64,000 nucleotides of DNA, from contig NZ_CP019914.1 of the NCBI RefSeq assembly GCF_002214805.1, positions 620,001 through 684,000 of the forward strand, in the 5' to 3' direction. Shown here one piece after another: positions 1 to 10,200 of this stretch. The position numbers and the translations under genes were made by a program. The stretch's first letter is position 1. Each line of letters starts with the position of its first letter. Under the pieces are notes generated by a model, which had not been told where the DNA came from, did not search any database, and saw nothing but the letters and a program-made list of their open reading frames with translations. The DNA comes from Brachyspira hampsonii (GTDB taxonomy: Bacteria > Spirochaetota > Brachyspiria > Brachyspirales > Brachyspiraceae).

Positions 1-2
1 AT

Positions 3-425
3 ATAAGATCTTTTAAATTAACAGCATCCGATATTCAAATGGAATATTGTTTTAATATCATAAATGAAAAATTTAATTCTAAATTGTATAATGAAGTAAT
101 TAATTTTATTTCATCTATCAATAATATCTTTTATATAGATGAAGATAAAAAGAATATTCTTAATTCATTTATATTAAAATCCTATTATGAGCTTGGAGAC
201 TATGATAAAATTATAAAAATGAATAATAATAATGCTTATTTATATTTATCATACATCAAACTTGAAAACCTCACTGAAGCATACAAAATTTCAAGAGATA
301 TTGATAAAGAAGCATTTAATGATGAATATTTTATAGAAAAATTAAAAGATATTTATAAAAGAGGACCATACGAACAAAAAAGCAGAGTAGAAAAATTCTG
401 CGGCAAGATAAATATAGAGCTTTAA
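3..425 (+). CDS. 3' part of a helical (TPR-like) protein, cut by the window edge
   Basis: The reading frame is open all the way to the left edge: in-frame codons run from base 3 with no stop before the first internal Met at 39, so the gene very probably begins outside the window. The visible 140 or so residues are alpha-helical, rich in Tyr, Asn, Lys and Ile, with a tetratricopeptide-like rhythm (a YYELGDYDKII segment followed by YLSYIKLENLTEAYKI). No catalytic motif is visible. It ends in TAA just before a strong inverted repeat at 435-473 that serves as terminator and separates it from the convergent recR. Function is unknown; a TPR scaffold is the best guess. Confidence 0.6.
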   Translation: MRSFKLTASDIQMEYCFNIINEKFNSKLYNEVINFISSINNIFYIDEDKKNILNSFILKSYYELGDYDKIIKMNNNNAYLYLSYIKLENLTEAYKISRDIDKEAFNDEYFIEKLKDIYKRGPYEQKSRVEKFCGKINIEL

Positions 426-434
426 ATTATTAAA

Positions 435-473
435 AAGCAGTTTATATATTGAAAAATTATATATAAACTGCTT
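435..473. terminator. Bidirectional intrinsic terminator
   Basis: A perfect 15-bp inverted repeat (AAGCAGTTTATATAT at 435-449 and its complement at 459-473) around a 9-base loop sits between two convergent genes. The flanks are A/T rich, so it can end transcription of the left-edge gene and of recR. Confidence 0.75.
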
Positions 474-493
474 ATTAACTATAAATATAAAAA

Positions 494-1099
494 TTAATTC
501 ATATCTACTCTGTCTAAAATACTTCTGGCTAAAGATCTGGAATCAGCATTTTCTATATCGCTTGCCAAAGATATTCCATAAGTAATACGAGTTATCCTGC
601 CGTTAAAATTATTATCTTTTAATGTTTTATAAATATACGATGCAGTTGTATCAGCTTCTAAAGATGCACTGAATGCTATCATTATTTCTTCTACACTATT
701 TTTATTAACTCTTTCTATAAGTTCTCTTATCCTTATATCGCTTATACCAATGCCTTTAAGCGGAGATATAAGCCCTCCTAATATATGATAAACTCCATTA
801 TATTCTTCTGTTTTTTCTATAGCAAGCATATCAGGATATGACTCTACAATACATATTTTATTATGCTCTCTTTTATCATTACTGCATATACCGCAAATAT
901 CATTATCACTCAAACTATAGCATACATTGCATAACTTAATATTTTCATGCAAAGAAGAAAGAACCTCAGAAAATTCTTTTAAATACTCATCATCGCAGTC
1001 AAATAAATATAAAGCAAGTCTCATAGCTGTTCTTGTACCTATTCCAGGAAGTCTTGCTATTATCTGTGTAAGTTTATCTAAGGATTGTATATTATTCAA
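494..1099 (-). CDS. recR: Recombination mediator protein RecR
   Basis: RecR acts with RecO (and RecF) to load RecA onto SSB-coated gaps during recombinational repair in the cytoplasm. The 201-residue length is typical. Near the N-terminus is the helix-hairpin-helix stretch LARLPGIG-like (IIARLPGIGTRTAMRLALYL). A four-cysteine zinc finger follows at about residues 57-73 (CNVC...CGIC). The Toprim domain comes next (CIVESYPDMLAIEKT; the later ILGGLISPL segment). It lies 5 bases downstream of ybaB, a pairing conserved in many bacteria; the dnaX often found upstream is missing here. Identity is secure. Confidence 0.96.
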   Translation of the reverse strand: MNNIQSLDKLTQIIARLPGIGTRTAMRLALYLFDCDDEYLKEFSEVLSSLHENIKLCNVCYSLSDNDICGICSNDKREHNKICIVESYPDMLAIEKTEEYNGVYHILGGLISPLKGIGISDIRIRELIERVNKNSVEEIMIAFSASLEADTTASYIYKTLKDNNFNGRITRITYGISLASDIENADSRSLARSILDRVDMN

Positions 1100-1104
1100 A
1101 ATAA

Positions 1105-1545
1105 TTATTCCTTATTATTATTGTCATCGTCATTATTTTTATTATTAATGTTATTCATCATATCATTCATCTTTGATATCATGTCAGGAGTTATAGAATC
1201 TAAAGAAATATTTATTTTGCCATCCTTATATTCTACAGAAGTCATTTTACTTATATCATTAAACATCTGATTCATATCTTTAAAATTCATATTAAACAAA
1301 TTAGGCTGCTGCTTAACCTGCTCTGAAGTATTATCAGAATCTTCTTCCTCTAATTTTTTTCTTAATTCATTTACTTTTAAAACAGCTTCATTAATGCTTG
1401 AACTTATCATTTCTTCTAATAATTCTTTCTGATCTTTTGCTAAAAGACTTTCATCTATAGTAAAACTAGTTATATTATATGATTTATTCATAGTTAAACA
1501 TACCAAATTTCCTGCAGAACTATATTTTATGCTGTTTTCACTCAT
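1105..1545 (-). CDS. YbaB/EbfC-family nucleoid-associated protein
   Basis: YbaB/EbfC proteins are small dimeric DNA-binding proteins that coat the nucleoid; the gene is classically next to recR, as here. At 146 residues this one is longer than the usual 100-110. The core (residues about 10-75) shows the family pattern: a short beta region (GNLVCLTMNKSYNITSFTIDESLL) followed by a long amphipathic helix with Leu-rich heptads. The C-terminal half is an added segment ending in a low-complexity Asn/Asp/Lys tail. The start is supported by AGGAG nine bases upstream of the ATG. The extension may be lineage specific. Confidence 0.85.
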   Translation of the reverse strand: MSENSIKYSSAGNLVCLTMNKSYNITSFTIDESLLAKDQKELLEEMISSSINEAVLKVNELRKKLEEEDSDNTSEQVKQQPNLFNMNFKDMNQMFNDISKMTSVEYKDGKINISLDSITPDMISKMNDMMNNINNKNNDDDNNNKE

Positions 1546-1696
1546 AATTTTATACTCCTTTTTATTAATACGATATAATATATATTCTTTTTAATAATTT
1601 ATCAATAAGAATAAAACTGTATAAATTTGACTTTTTTATTTTAAGAATATAACATATACTTTATTAGTTTAACAAAAATAAAACTGTATATTTAAG

Positions 1697-3166
1697 ATGT
1701 TTATAAAAAGAATTATATTATTAATACTTATACTTCCATCTATATTGCTATCCCAGCAAACGATAAAAGAAATAGGCGAAACTTATGAAAAAGAGAATAT
1801 AGCTGTATTTGAAATAGAAAGTACATCATCAGGATACGGAAAAAATTTAGGTACTAAAATGACATCTTTAATAGAAAATTCATTGACAAGAATGAATAGA
1901 TTTAACATAGTAGATAGAAAAAATTTAGATAAATATTTAAAAGAAATGGAGCTTCAATTAACAGGAATCACAGAAAAGCAAGTAATTGAAGTTGGTAAAA
2001 TATACGGTTATTCAAAGGCAGTAACCGGAAAAATAATATCTGCCAATGTTACTGCAGAATATAATGATGACGGAAGTTTTAGTTTATATTCTACAGTTGA
2101 AATGGTGCTTCAAATAGTGGATGTTGAAACTACTAAAATACTTTACTCTTCAAAATTAGAAGGCTCTTCATATTACAGCACTAGTACATACCCTTCTTAT
2201 TCTTTAAGAGAAAGTCTTATAGATGATGCCTGCAATAATTTAGCTTATAAAGTTGAAAGCAAAATGAGAAGCATATTTAAAATAACATTAACAATAGCCG
2301 ATGTAGACGGCGGAAATGTTATATTGCTTGCAGGTAAAAATCATGGAGTAAATTCAAAAACTAGATTTAAAGTTTATTCCAAAAAAGAAGATATAATACT
2401 TCCTTCCGGAAATATAATAAGCGGCGGATATAATTATAAAGGCACTTTAAGAATAAAAGAACTTAACAATGAATATTCTATAGCAAAAATATCAAGAGGA
2501 AATAATATACAGGTAGGAGATATTGCAAGGGAAACTGTTATAGGCGATTTCGGTATCGGAATATTCTTAAATTATGCTTCCTATAATATAAATAATACAG
2601 AAAGAATATATCAGAGCAGTTTAAAACCAAATGGCGGAAAGATAAAAATATCATTAAAAAAGAATGAATATGCTTTAGGACTGCATATAAAAATGGGATA
2701 TAATGGAGTATTATTTTCTCCAAATTTAAGTATAGGGATATTATTCGGAGACTTTTTAAAATCAAGTTATGCAGTAGATACTAGATTTAATTTTGATATT
2801 AATATAAATTTATATCAGGAAGTTTTAAGATTTGTAATTTCTCCGTATATAGGTATGGGAATATCTTTCACAACTATAGGAGAAGTATTCGGAGGAAATT
2901 ACTATACCGATAATTATAGCTATTTGAAAAACGGCTCTAAAATAGATTCAAGAGATATTATGTTTGGTATAGGGGCTATAGCTTCTTTACAGTATAATAT
3001 CACAGATACTATAGGATTAAATTTAGGAGTCGGATATAGATTTTACACTAATCCTATTAATTTAGGTGTTTTCAGTGATGGTAATGAAATTTCTTTACCA
3101 GAGAAAATTAAAACGGTTAATCTTACAGGATTAGAATTTACATTTGGAGCATTTTTTATATTATAA
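1697..3166 (+). CDS. CsgG/FlgT-like secreted protein with C-terminal barrel-like region
   Basis: A 489-residue exported protein. Residues 1-19 form a signal peptide ending near LLSQQ. Residues about 30-190 look like a CsgG-type domain (IAVFEIESTSSGYG, then many residues on, FNIVDRKNLDKYLKEMELQLTG, then a YGYSKAVTGKI strand), the fold found in curli export protein CsgG and in LpoB/FlgT. Residues 195-275 resemble the FlgT C-terminal domain. The rest has alternating hydrophobic strands (GVGYRFYTNP, FTFGAFFIL at the end) like an outer-membrane barrel. The stop codon overlaps the ATG of the next gene by one base, so the two are co-translated. Role is inferred: envelope or flagellar assembly, or surface display. 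Confidence 0.6.
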   Translation: MFIKRIILLILILPSILLSQQTIKEIGETYEKENIAVFEIESTSSGYGKNLGTKMTSLIENSLTRMNRFNIVDRKNLDKYLKEMELQLTGITEKQVIEVGKIYGYSKAVTGKIISANVTAEYNDDGSFSLYSTVEMVLQIVDVETTKILYSSKLEGSSYYSTSTYPSYSLRESLIDDACNNLAYKVESKMRSIFKITLTIADVDGGNVILLAGKNHGVNSKTRFKVYSKKEDIILPSGNIISGGYNYKGTLRIKELNNEYSIAKISRGNNIQVGDIARETVIGDFGIGIFLNYASYNINNTERIYQSSLKPNGGKIKISLKKNEYALGLHIKMGYNGVLFSPNLSIGILFGDFLKSSYAVDTRFNFDININLYQEVLRFVISPYIGMGISFTTIGEVFGGNYYTDNYSYLKNGSKIDSRDIMFGIGAIASLQYNITDTIGLNLGVGYRFYTNPINLGVFSDGNEISLPEKIKTVNLTGLEFTFGAFFIL

Positions 3167-3768
3167 TGAGTACAAAAATCATAGCAATATTATTTATCAT
3201 ATCAAACACATTCTTTGGAGCTTTCTACTTTTCGGATATAGCTAAAGAATACGGAACTAATGAAAGCAATAATACAGAAAAAAAACCCGTAATAGAAACA
3301 AATGAACAGTTAAAAACAGAATATAATATAAATACTAACAGTATTGAATCATTCTTTAATATGGAAGGTACAAATATTATAAAACAAAATGGTGTTATAA
3401 GCTCTCCTGTTTTAATAGAAGATACAAGCAAAAGTAATCCTTTCAGATATACAGAAGTAACCTTTATTTTAACGGCATTCTTTTCATATACTTATGCAAC
3501 TTATTTGACATTAGGTTTAACTTCTATAGAAAATTCAAATGTTGCTACTTCAACTACAGGAAGAAGCAGATATAAAACTTTATGGATATCAACTACATTA
3601 TTTGAAATAACAGCAGGATTATTCTGCGGAGCTGCGGTGGCTTATGACAGCTATCAAAGAGTCTTCGGCAACAAAAAAAATGACGGATTCACTTTCAGCT
3701 TTGTACCTTTTTATGAACCTATAAATAAAGATGCCGGATTTGTGTTTTCTTTAAATCATCCTCTTTAA
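3166..3768 (+). CDS. Small envelope protein, function unknown
   Basis: A 200-residue protein that begins in the TAATG overlap with the preceding CsgG-like gene, which implies translational coupling and a shared role. It has an N-terminal signal peptide (IIAILFIISNTFFGAFYF), a polar Asn/Thr/Glu-rich stretch to about residue 90, then two hydrophobic segments (about 100-122, and 145-163 with FEITAGLFCGAAVAYDSY). The C-terminus is short and beta-like (GFTFSFVPFYEP). This pattern recalls small proteins that accompany barrel or CsgG-like partners. I do not recognise a named family. Confidence 0.55.
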   Translation: MSTKIIAILFIISNTFFGAFYFSDIAKEYGTNESNNTEKKPVIETNEQLKTEYNINTNSIESFFNMEGTNIIKQNGVISSPVLIEDTSKSNPFRYTEVTFILTAFFSYTYATYLTLGLTSIENSNVATSTTGRSRYKTLWISTTLFEITAGLFCGAAVAYDSYQRVFGNKKNDGFTFSFVPFYEPINKDAGFVFSLNHPL

Positions 3769-3825
3769 TTTTAAAAAGTATTAATGATCTATATTCATAC
3801 TTTAAAATATAGCGGTAATTACCGG

Positions 3826-3858
3826 AAAACTAAAAAACATAAATATTTTTTTAGTTTT
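3826..3858. terminator. Convergent A/T-rich terminator hairpin
   Basis: A 12-bp inverted repeat, AAAACTAAAAAA (3826-3837) and TTTTTTAGTTTT (3847-3858), lies between two convergent genes. The T-rich arm is on both strands, as expected for a two-way terminator in an AT-rich genome. Confidence 0.6.
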
Positions 3859-3863
3859 ATAAG

Positions 3864-4358
3864 TTAACCTCTGGAAATAATTATTTTTTTCTTTTTTAAT
3901 TTTGGAAGTAAATTTTTATTTATAAGAAGTAAATATGTTATGAAACAAAGGGCTATCATCGATGCCAATATTAAAGCACCCCTGATATTAATATAATAAT
4001 TATCACTTTCTTTTATATCTGATTGCGATTGAAGTTCGGTATTTTTTGTCTCTTTATTATCATCTCTAATAATTTTTATAATCTTTTCATTTTTAGTATC
4101 ATCTAAATAGCCGAATGTTTTAGCATAAGATAATATATATTCTTTATCAGTTTTTAACCTTTCTATGTTATTTGATATTTGAATTTTCTTTCTGTTTAAT
4201 TCTTCAACTCTCTTTTTTTTACTTTCTATAATAATTTTTTTAGCATCTAATGTAAGAAATCCTTTAGAGCTAAACACAAATACATATACCATAAAAGCTA
4301 TTCCAACTAATATGATACTATAGAATATTTTAGAGCCGATTCTAACATTAAAATACAT
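3864..4358 (-). CDS. FtsB/DivIC-like membrane coiled-coil protein
   Basis: A 164-residue membrane protein. An N-terminal transmembrane helix (about 11-30) is followed by a coiled coil rich in Lys, Glu and Arg (about 38-75) and then the block YILSYAKTFGYLDDTKNEKII, which matches the post-coil region of septum formation initiators (FtsB/DivIC, a division protein partnering FtsL). A polar linker follows, then a second hydrophobic helix (about 127-148) and a Lys-rich tail. The second helix is unusual for FtsB, which has one. The family call rests on layout plus this one motif; its role in division is inferred. Confidence 0.6.
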   Translation of the reverse strand: MYFNVRIGSKIFYSIILVGIAFMVYVFVFSSKGFLTLDAKKIIIESKKKRVEELNRKKIQISNNIERLKTDKEYILSYAKTFGYLDDTKNEKIIKIIRDDNKETKNTELQSQSDIKESDNYYINIRGALILASMIALCFITYLLLINKNLLPKLKKKKIIISRG

Positions 4359-4499
4359 AAATTATTAACCTTATTAAATATACAACTTATTATCGGAAGT
4401 AATTTATTAAAGTTAATAGTCTTTATATATAAATATACCTACCGCAGTTCGATACATATATACAGTAATATTATTATACAATAATTTTTAATAATATTT

Positions 4500-4783
4500 A
4501 CAGTTTTAATAATTGGAGATTCACAGTCGTTCCACGCTCTGCATGCCTTCAGTAACCACCTTATTTTGACTACGCTATGTATGCCCTATTTGTCTCATCG
4601 CAAAGCATTCCTACGGCATGCGATAAACTATATACTCAACAAGCTCGTATACGCTTCGCAAAAGACCACATATTTATATACTAAATAACAAATTACACAA
4701 CATATAAAACATTATATTTGTAGTTTTACAATTAAATAATTTTCATAATTAATCTTGTTAAGTACTTTTGAAACAAGTATATT
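4500..4783. repeat. Degenerate intergenic repeat element
   Basis: This fills most of the 474-base gap between the FtsB-like gene and the MATE gene. Its right part (about 4668-4780) closely matches 26746-26860, including the block AAGTACTTTTGAAACAAGT, and its more G+C-rich left part starts with CGCTCTGC as does the copy at 26605. The minus strand holds short codon-like runs broken by stops, so no gene is called. See the finding on the 26.5-kb element. Confidence 0.55.
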
Positions 4784-4832
4784 TTTCTATGATAAATAAT
4801 TGCATTCTATTTCATCATTATAAAATATATAA

Positions 4833-6146
4833 TCATTTTGAAGTTCTATATTTTATAAAAAATACTGCTGTTACTATAAAAGTTAAAACTTCTGTAATAG
4901 GCATAACATACCATATACTATCTCTTACAAATATTAAAGGCATTACAAATATTAAAATACCGCTTATTATAAGTCCCCTTAATATTGCAATTATAAATGA
5001 AGAAGCTGGTTTCATTATAGCCTGAAAATAGTATGTGGCATATATATTAAAAGGAAGTATCAAAAATGATATAAAATAAGCTCTCATAATATTTTTTGAT
5101 ATGCTTAAAGCTTCATCTGAAGGCTTCATAAATACTTTCATTAAGAAATCTGTATTAAAGTATGTAAATAAAGTAGAAACTATAGCCAATATTAAAGCTG
5201 TAAATATACCGTATTTTACTGCAGATTTTATTCTATCCATATTTCCTGCTCCCAAATTAGAAGATATTATAGGCTGTGCAGCTTGTCCTATTGCATAAGC
5301 TGATGACTGAACTAATATATTAATATTTATTATTACAGAATACACCGCCAATGCAGAAGAATTAAAATATTTCATTATTTGATTATTAAACATTAAAGCA
5401 AGTATTCCCATTGCTATATCTATAAAAAATGTAGAAAAACCAATAGATACAATGTTTTTTGATAATGAAAATAATTTATTTACTTTTACAAATTTTAAAG
5501 TATTCTTTTTTGTAAATAGATGAGATATTAAAATTGAAGCAGTGATAACTTGTCCTATAGCAGTAGCAAGACCGGCACCAAATATACCCATGTCGCATAC
5601 AAATACAAAAAAGTAATCACCAAATATATTAAATATACCTCCAGCCATAACGGCAATAGTTGCTTTCATAGGGGCATTATCATTTCTAAGATATGCTGCA
5701 AAAAACTGACTGAATGAAAATAAAGGCAGAATTATCTTTATAGGAAGGAAATATATTTTAGCTAATCTTAAAAGTACATCATCAGCACCGAAAAAATAAA
5801 GTATATTATCTTCAAATATTATTGATAAAACCCAAATTATAAATATAACTATTGATAAAGCAATAAATGAAGAAGTAAAGAAAATATTTGATTTTTCATG
5901 CTCTCCAGATCCTCTTGCCTTACTAAAAAGTACAGAACCACCTATACCAAATAACATGCCTATGCTATATATTATATTCCATATAGGAGCAAATACAGCT
6001 AAAGCAGCGGCTCCATTATCACCCTCATACTGCCCTACCATAGCAACATCAACTATAGAATAAATTGCCGCTATTAAAGCACTGCCGAAACTAGCATATA
6101 GATACTTAAAAAATATTTTCTTCACATCAGTTTTAAGAATATCCAT
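4833..6146 (-). CDS. MATE family multidrug/toxin efflux transporter
   Basis: A 437-residue inner-membrane protein with twelve predicted hydrophobic helices in two repeated halves, the MATE fold. Family members export cationic drugs or metabolites using a proton or sodium gradient. Family-like stretches include SIVDVAMVGQYEG near the N-terminus and the repeated-half ...YSVIININILVQSSAYAIGQAAQPIISSNLGAGN (a typical A-Q-P-..-N-x-GA motif at about 290-305). The substrate cannot be read from sequence. The ATG has AGGGG eight bases upstream. The gene has a roughly 105-base leader with hairpins and its own promoter (see separate entries), so it may be switched by an RNA element. Confidence 0.9.
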   Translation of the reverse strand: MDILKTDVKKIFFKYLYASFGSALIAAIYSIVDVAMVGQYEGDNGAAALAVFAPIWNIIYSIGMLFGIGGSVLFSKARGSGEHEKSNIFFTSSFIALSIVIFIIWVLSIIFEDNILYFFGADDVLLRLAKIYFLPIKIILPLFSFSQFFAAYLRNDNAPMKATIAVMAGGIFNIFGDYFFVFVCDMGIFGAGLATAIGQVITASILISHLFTKKNTLKFVKVNKLFSLSKNIVSIGFSTFFIDIAMGILALMFNNQIMKYFNSSALAVYSVIININILVQSSAYAIGQAAQPIISSNLGAGNMDRIKSAVKYGIFTALILAIVSTLFTYFNTDFLMKVFMKPSDEALSISKNIMRAYFISFLILPFNIYATYYFQAIMKPASSFIIAILRGLIISGILIFVMPLIFVRDSIWYVMPITEVLTFIVTAVFFIKYRTSK

Positions 6147-6250
6147 AAAATAACCCCTAAAAAATAAAAAGCTGAAAAAGAAATCTAATAATTAGACATC
6201 TTATCCAACCTTTGGTATTTTTCTATCCAATAAGTCCTCCGATGAACTTG
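6147..6250 (-). ncRNA. Structured 5' leader of the MATE gene, possible riboswitch
   Basis: The inferred transcript starts just after the -10 box at 6257-6262. Its first hairpin pairs AAGUUC with GGACUU (near 6250-6233) around a loop AUCGGA. A second possible hairpin pairs CCAA with UUGG near 6214-6203. It is followed by UCUAA-UUA-UUAGA (6196-6184) and a U-rich run, which looks like a weak intrinsic terminator before the AGGGG site. MATE genes are known targets of guanidine riboswitches, among them the mepA/guanidine-IV class, but I could not match its consensus from memory. Structure claim is visual. Confidence 0.3.
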
Positions 6251-6256
6251 CCGGAT

Positions 6257-6284
6257 ATTATATCATATATAGATTATAAGTCAA
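6257..6284 (-). promoter_or_regulatory. Promoter of the MATE transcript
   Basis: On the minus strand, TTGACT (6284-6279) and TATAAT (6262-6257) are 16 bases apart, a near-consensus sigma-70-type promoter that places the start at the first leader hairpin. Confidence 0.65.
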
Positions 6285-6421
6285 ATTTTGGACTAATTTT
6301 TTTTATAAATACTCAATTTTATTGCAGTACTTATCATATTTATTTATTGATATTTTTTACATAATATATTATATTAGATAATATAAAGTGTATTACTATA
6401 GAAAATAAGAAGATATAATAT

Positions 6422-7168
6422 ATGAAAAAGTTTTTATTCACATTTGTTTTAATGTTAATATTATCAGCATTAGCTTATTCTTTTCCCTACAAGATGTATA
6501 CCGGTATGACAGGAGCACTTCGTCTTGGGGGAACTCTTTATCTTAATAATGACAGAATAGGTACAAAAAAATACACTTTATCGAGTCCTTTAATGATAAA
6601 TTTCGGAATACTTAGAAATTTAGATATATTTGCAAGAATAGTTCCTATAACTTATATTCCGGAAATAGGCGTAGGTGTGGAGGGACAGCCTCAATTTTCT
6701 ATAATGCCTAGATTCCAATTTTTCAACGGATTCATAGGAGCTGTTGAAGTATTATTTCCCGGATCATCTAAGCAGAAATTCGGACTTAATCCTCAGCTTC
6801 ACTATTTAATAGGTTTAGGAGACTTTTTTACAGCATTTTTTAATTTTGAGCTTCCTATGTATTTTGATGATCCTAGAGGAGTTGTTGAATCTATAAGATT
6901 AAAAACAGCTTTCGGAGTTTATCCGGGAGCATTATTCGGATTCTCTTTGGCAGGTATATATTTAGAATATCATTTTGCTTATGACTTTTATAATAATGCC
7001 TTATTGTATCTTAATCATTTAGGAGTAGGTCTCTATTTAGTATTAAACAGTGATGCAAGCTTGTCTATAAACTTTACACCGTATTTAGAGCAATTATCAA
7101 CAGGATTTTATTTCGGAATAGGGGCATCTATATCATATACATTTGATTTCAGTCAATTCCTTAGATAA
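6422..7168 (+). CDS. Outer-membrane beta-barrel-like protein
   Basis: A 248-residue exported protein with a signal peptide ending near AYSFP (residues 1-20). After that the sequence alternates hydrophobic and polar residues in short strands ending in Gly-, Asn- or Tyr-rich turns (RVGGTLYLNN-like, FNFELPMYFDDP, HLGVGLYLVLNSD) and finishes with an aromatic-rich strand (SISYTFDFSQFLR), the C-terminal signature of outer-membrane barrels. No catalytic motif. It precedes the type ISP enzyme by 62 bases and may be an unrelated gene. Confidence 0.5.
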   Translation: MKKFLFTFVLMLILSALAYSFPYKMYTGMTGALRLGGTLYLNNDRIGTKKYTLSSPLMINFGILRNLDIFARIVPITYIPEIGVGVEGQPQFSIMPRFQFFNGFIGAVEVLFPGSSKQKFGLNPQLHYLIGLGDFFTAFFNFELPMYFDDPRGVVESIRLKTAFGVYPGALFGFSLAGIYLEYHFAYDFYNNALLYLNHLGVGLYLVLNSDASLSINFTPYLEQLSTGFYFGIGASISYTFDFSQFLR

Positions 7169-7230
7169 TTATTTTAATATTACAATCTTTTTATTACAAA
7201 AAATTTTTATTGTTTTTTATGGAGATAACA

Positions 7231-10200
7231 ATGAGTCAAAATTTTGAAGATGTTATTAATAAATTAAGAAATTTAGATATTACAAATAGAAAAAAAGGAG
7301 AATTGTTTGAAAAAATATCAAAGCAATTACTTAATGAAAATAATACTTCAAATTCATACAAAAAAATATCCTTATGGAATGAATGGGAATATAGAGAAAA
7401 TGAAAATGATGATGGTATAGATATAGTTATAGAAACTCATGATAATAAATTCATTGCTGTACAGTGTAAGTTTTTTGAAAATAATACAATAGGATTTAAA
7501 AATTTATCTACATTTTTATCAAAGCTGCAAAGCGGTGTAAATAATATAGATTTTTCAAAAGGAATAATTATAACTACATCAGCTATTACAAAAACAGCCA
7601 AAGAAGAAATAGAACAGATTAGAAAGAAAATACCAATAGATTTAATAACTTCAGAAGATTTTATTAATTCAAATATAGATTGGGGAAAAATAGATATAAA
7701 TAACCAAAATCAAACCGAATTGCCTATACAAGAAAAGAAAAAACTTAGAGAACATCAAATAGAAGCAGTAAATAATGCAAAAAAATACTTTAAGAATCCT
7801 ACTAATACACGCGGAAAATTAATAATGGCATGCGGTACAGGGAAAACATTTACATCTTTAAAAATAGCAGAAAGTATAACAGATAAAAATGGAATAATAG
7901 TATTTTTAGCACCAAGTATAGCATTATTAGGGCAAACTTTTAGAGAATATTGTAAAGAAAAGATTGATCCTTTTTTAGCATCTATAGTATGCAGTGATAG
8001 TAAATCAGGACAAAGTGAAGATGATACAGACCCAATAGAATTACCGTATGCTCCGTCTACAAGGTATGAGGATATAATAGAAACTTATAATAAAGCTAAA
8101 AATAATTCACAAAGATTTATAATATTTTCTACTTATCAAAGTTCTTATAATATAAAAAAAGCACAAGAAAATGGACTTCCTGAAATAGATTTGATGATTT
8201 GCGATGAAGCACATAGAACAGTAGGTGCTATGGTTAATAATACAAATAAAGACAGCAAAGAATATTTATTTGGAGATGTAAAAGATGAAGAATTGAATGG
8301 ATTTGTTCTATGCCATAAAGATGAGAATATAAAAGCTAAAAAGCGTATATATATGACAGCTACTCCGAAAGTGTATACAGAAAAAAGTAAGGCTAAGGCA
8401 AAAGAAAGAGATAGCGAAATATTTTCTATGGACGATACAGAAATATACGGAGATGAAATATACAGCATAAATTTTGCAGAAGCAGTAAATAAACAGCTTT
8501 TAACAGACTATAAAGTTATTATATTAGTATTAAAATCTGAAAGTTTAGCAGAAATAGCTAATAATGCCATAGTAGAACTTAAAGCTGAAAATAAAGAACT
8601 TAATCATAAACTTATAGATCATAATTTTGTATGTAAGATAATAGGTACGCATAAAGGATTAAGCAAAAAAGATTTAGTTACTTTAGATATTCATAATAAA
8701 GAAGATAAAGATTTTATGAATGAAATGGATAAAAATCCGTCAAGAAGAGCTATAAGTTTTTGCAGAAATATAGCTACAAGTAAAAATATTAAAAACTCAT
8801 TCGGAACTATAATAAGATGCTATGATAAGAAATTAGAAAATGATTCTTTTAATAATCTTAATATATATATAGATCATATTGACGGTACTATGGATGCAAA
8901 AATAAGATTAGATAAACTCACAGAATTAGACAATCCGGCAGAAAATACATGCAATGTTTTATCTAATGCAAGATGTTTAAGCGAAGGTATTGATGTTCCT
9001 GCACTTGATACAGTAATATTTTTTGACGGCAGAAATGCTATGGTTGATATTATACAGGCAGTAGGAAGGGTAATGAGAAAGGCTCCTGACAAAGAAACAG
9101 GATATATAATACTTCCTATTGCATTAACTCAAGATGAAATTGATAATCTTGATAAAGCAGTACAAAATACAAATTTCCAAAATATATGGAATATCTTAAA
9201 AGCATTAAGAAGCCATGATCCTAGTTTGGTAGATGAAGCAGTATTTAGAGAAAAAATAAAAATAGCAATAAGCGATAACACATCAAAAGAAACAGACCCA
9301 AAGAAAAAAGATAAAAAAGACAGTAAAAATAAAGATGAGGAAGAAGGACAGTATATATTTGATTTGACTACATTGCAGGATATAGCAAATTCTGTATATA
9401 ATGTAATGCCTACAAAATTAGGAGATAAAGGATATTGGGAGAGTTTCTCTGCAAAAACGGCAAAAATAGCAGAAACTATAAATATAAGATTAAAAGACAT
9501 ATTTGATAAAAACCCTGAAATATTAAATGTATTTTGGGATTCATTAAAAGAAAATATACATTCAAATATAAAAGAAGATGAAGCTATAGATATGATATGT
9601 TCGCATATTATTACAAAGCCTATATTTGATGCACTTTTCGGAGATGATTCTAATAAAAACCCTATAAGCAATGCATTAGATAAAATAGTGGATGAACTTC
9701 AGAAATTAGGATTGGGCAGAGAAGAAACTACTGATTTGGATAAACTTTATAAAAATGTTAAAGAAAATGCCAAACTTGCAAAGAGTCAGAAAAGCAAACA
9801 GGAATTAATAAAAAATCTTTATGATACTTTTCTTAAAACTGCATTCAAAAAGCAAAGCGAAAGATTGGGAGTAGTTTATACTCCTATAGAAGCAGTTGAC
9901 TTTATACTTCATTCAATAAATGCATTGTTAGAAAAGCATTTTAATCAAAATTTCAGCAGTAGCAATGTAAAAATATTCGACCCATTTACAGGTACAGGAA
10001 GTTTTATAGCAAGACTTTTATCGAAAGATAATAATTTAATAGATGATGATTCTTTAGAAAATAAATATAAGAATGAATTATTTGCTCAGGATATAATACT
10101 GCTTGCATACTATATAGCTATGATAAATATTAGTAATGCCGCCAATGAAAGAAATAGTAATTTAGGCGGCTTCAAAAATATAGCTTTAGCGGACAGCTTG

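Noticed and set aside
1085-1270. 61-residue plus-strand frame over the ybaB gene
   Set aside because: It is antisense to the Asn/Asp-rich ybaB tail; low-complexity residue runs reflect the reverse strand only.
8145-8468. 107-residue minus-strand frame inside the helicase domain
   Set aside because: Shadow of the plus-strand gene, whose DEAH and MTATP motifs occupy this stretch.
9129-9671. 180-residue minus-strand frame inside the type ISP gene
   Set aside because: It is antisense to a helicase-linker region with strong coding signal on the plus strand and lacks a ribosome site.
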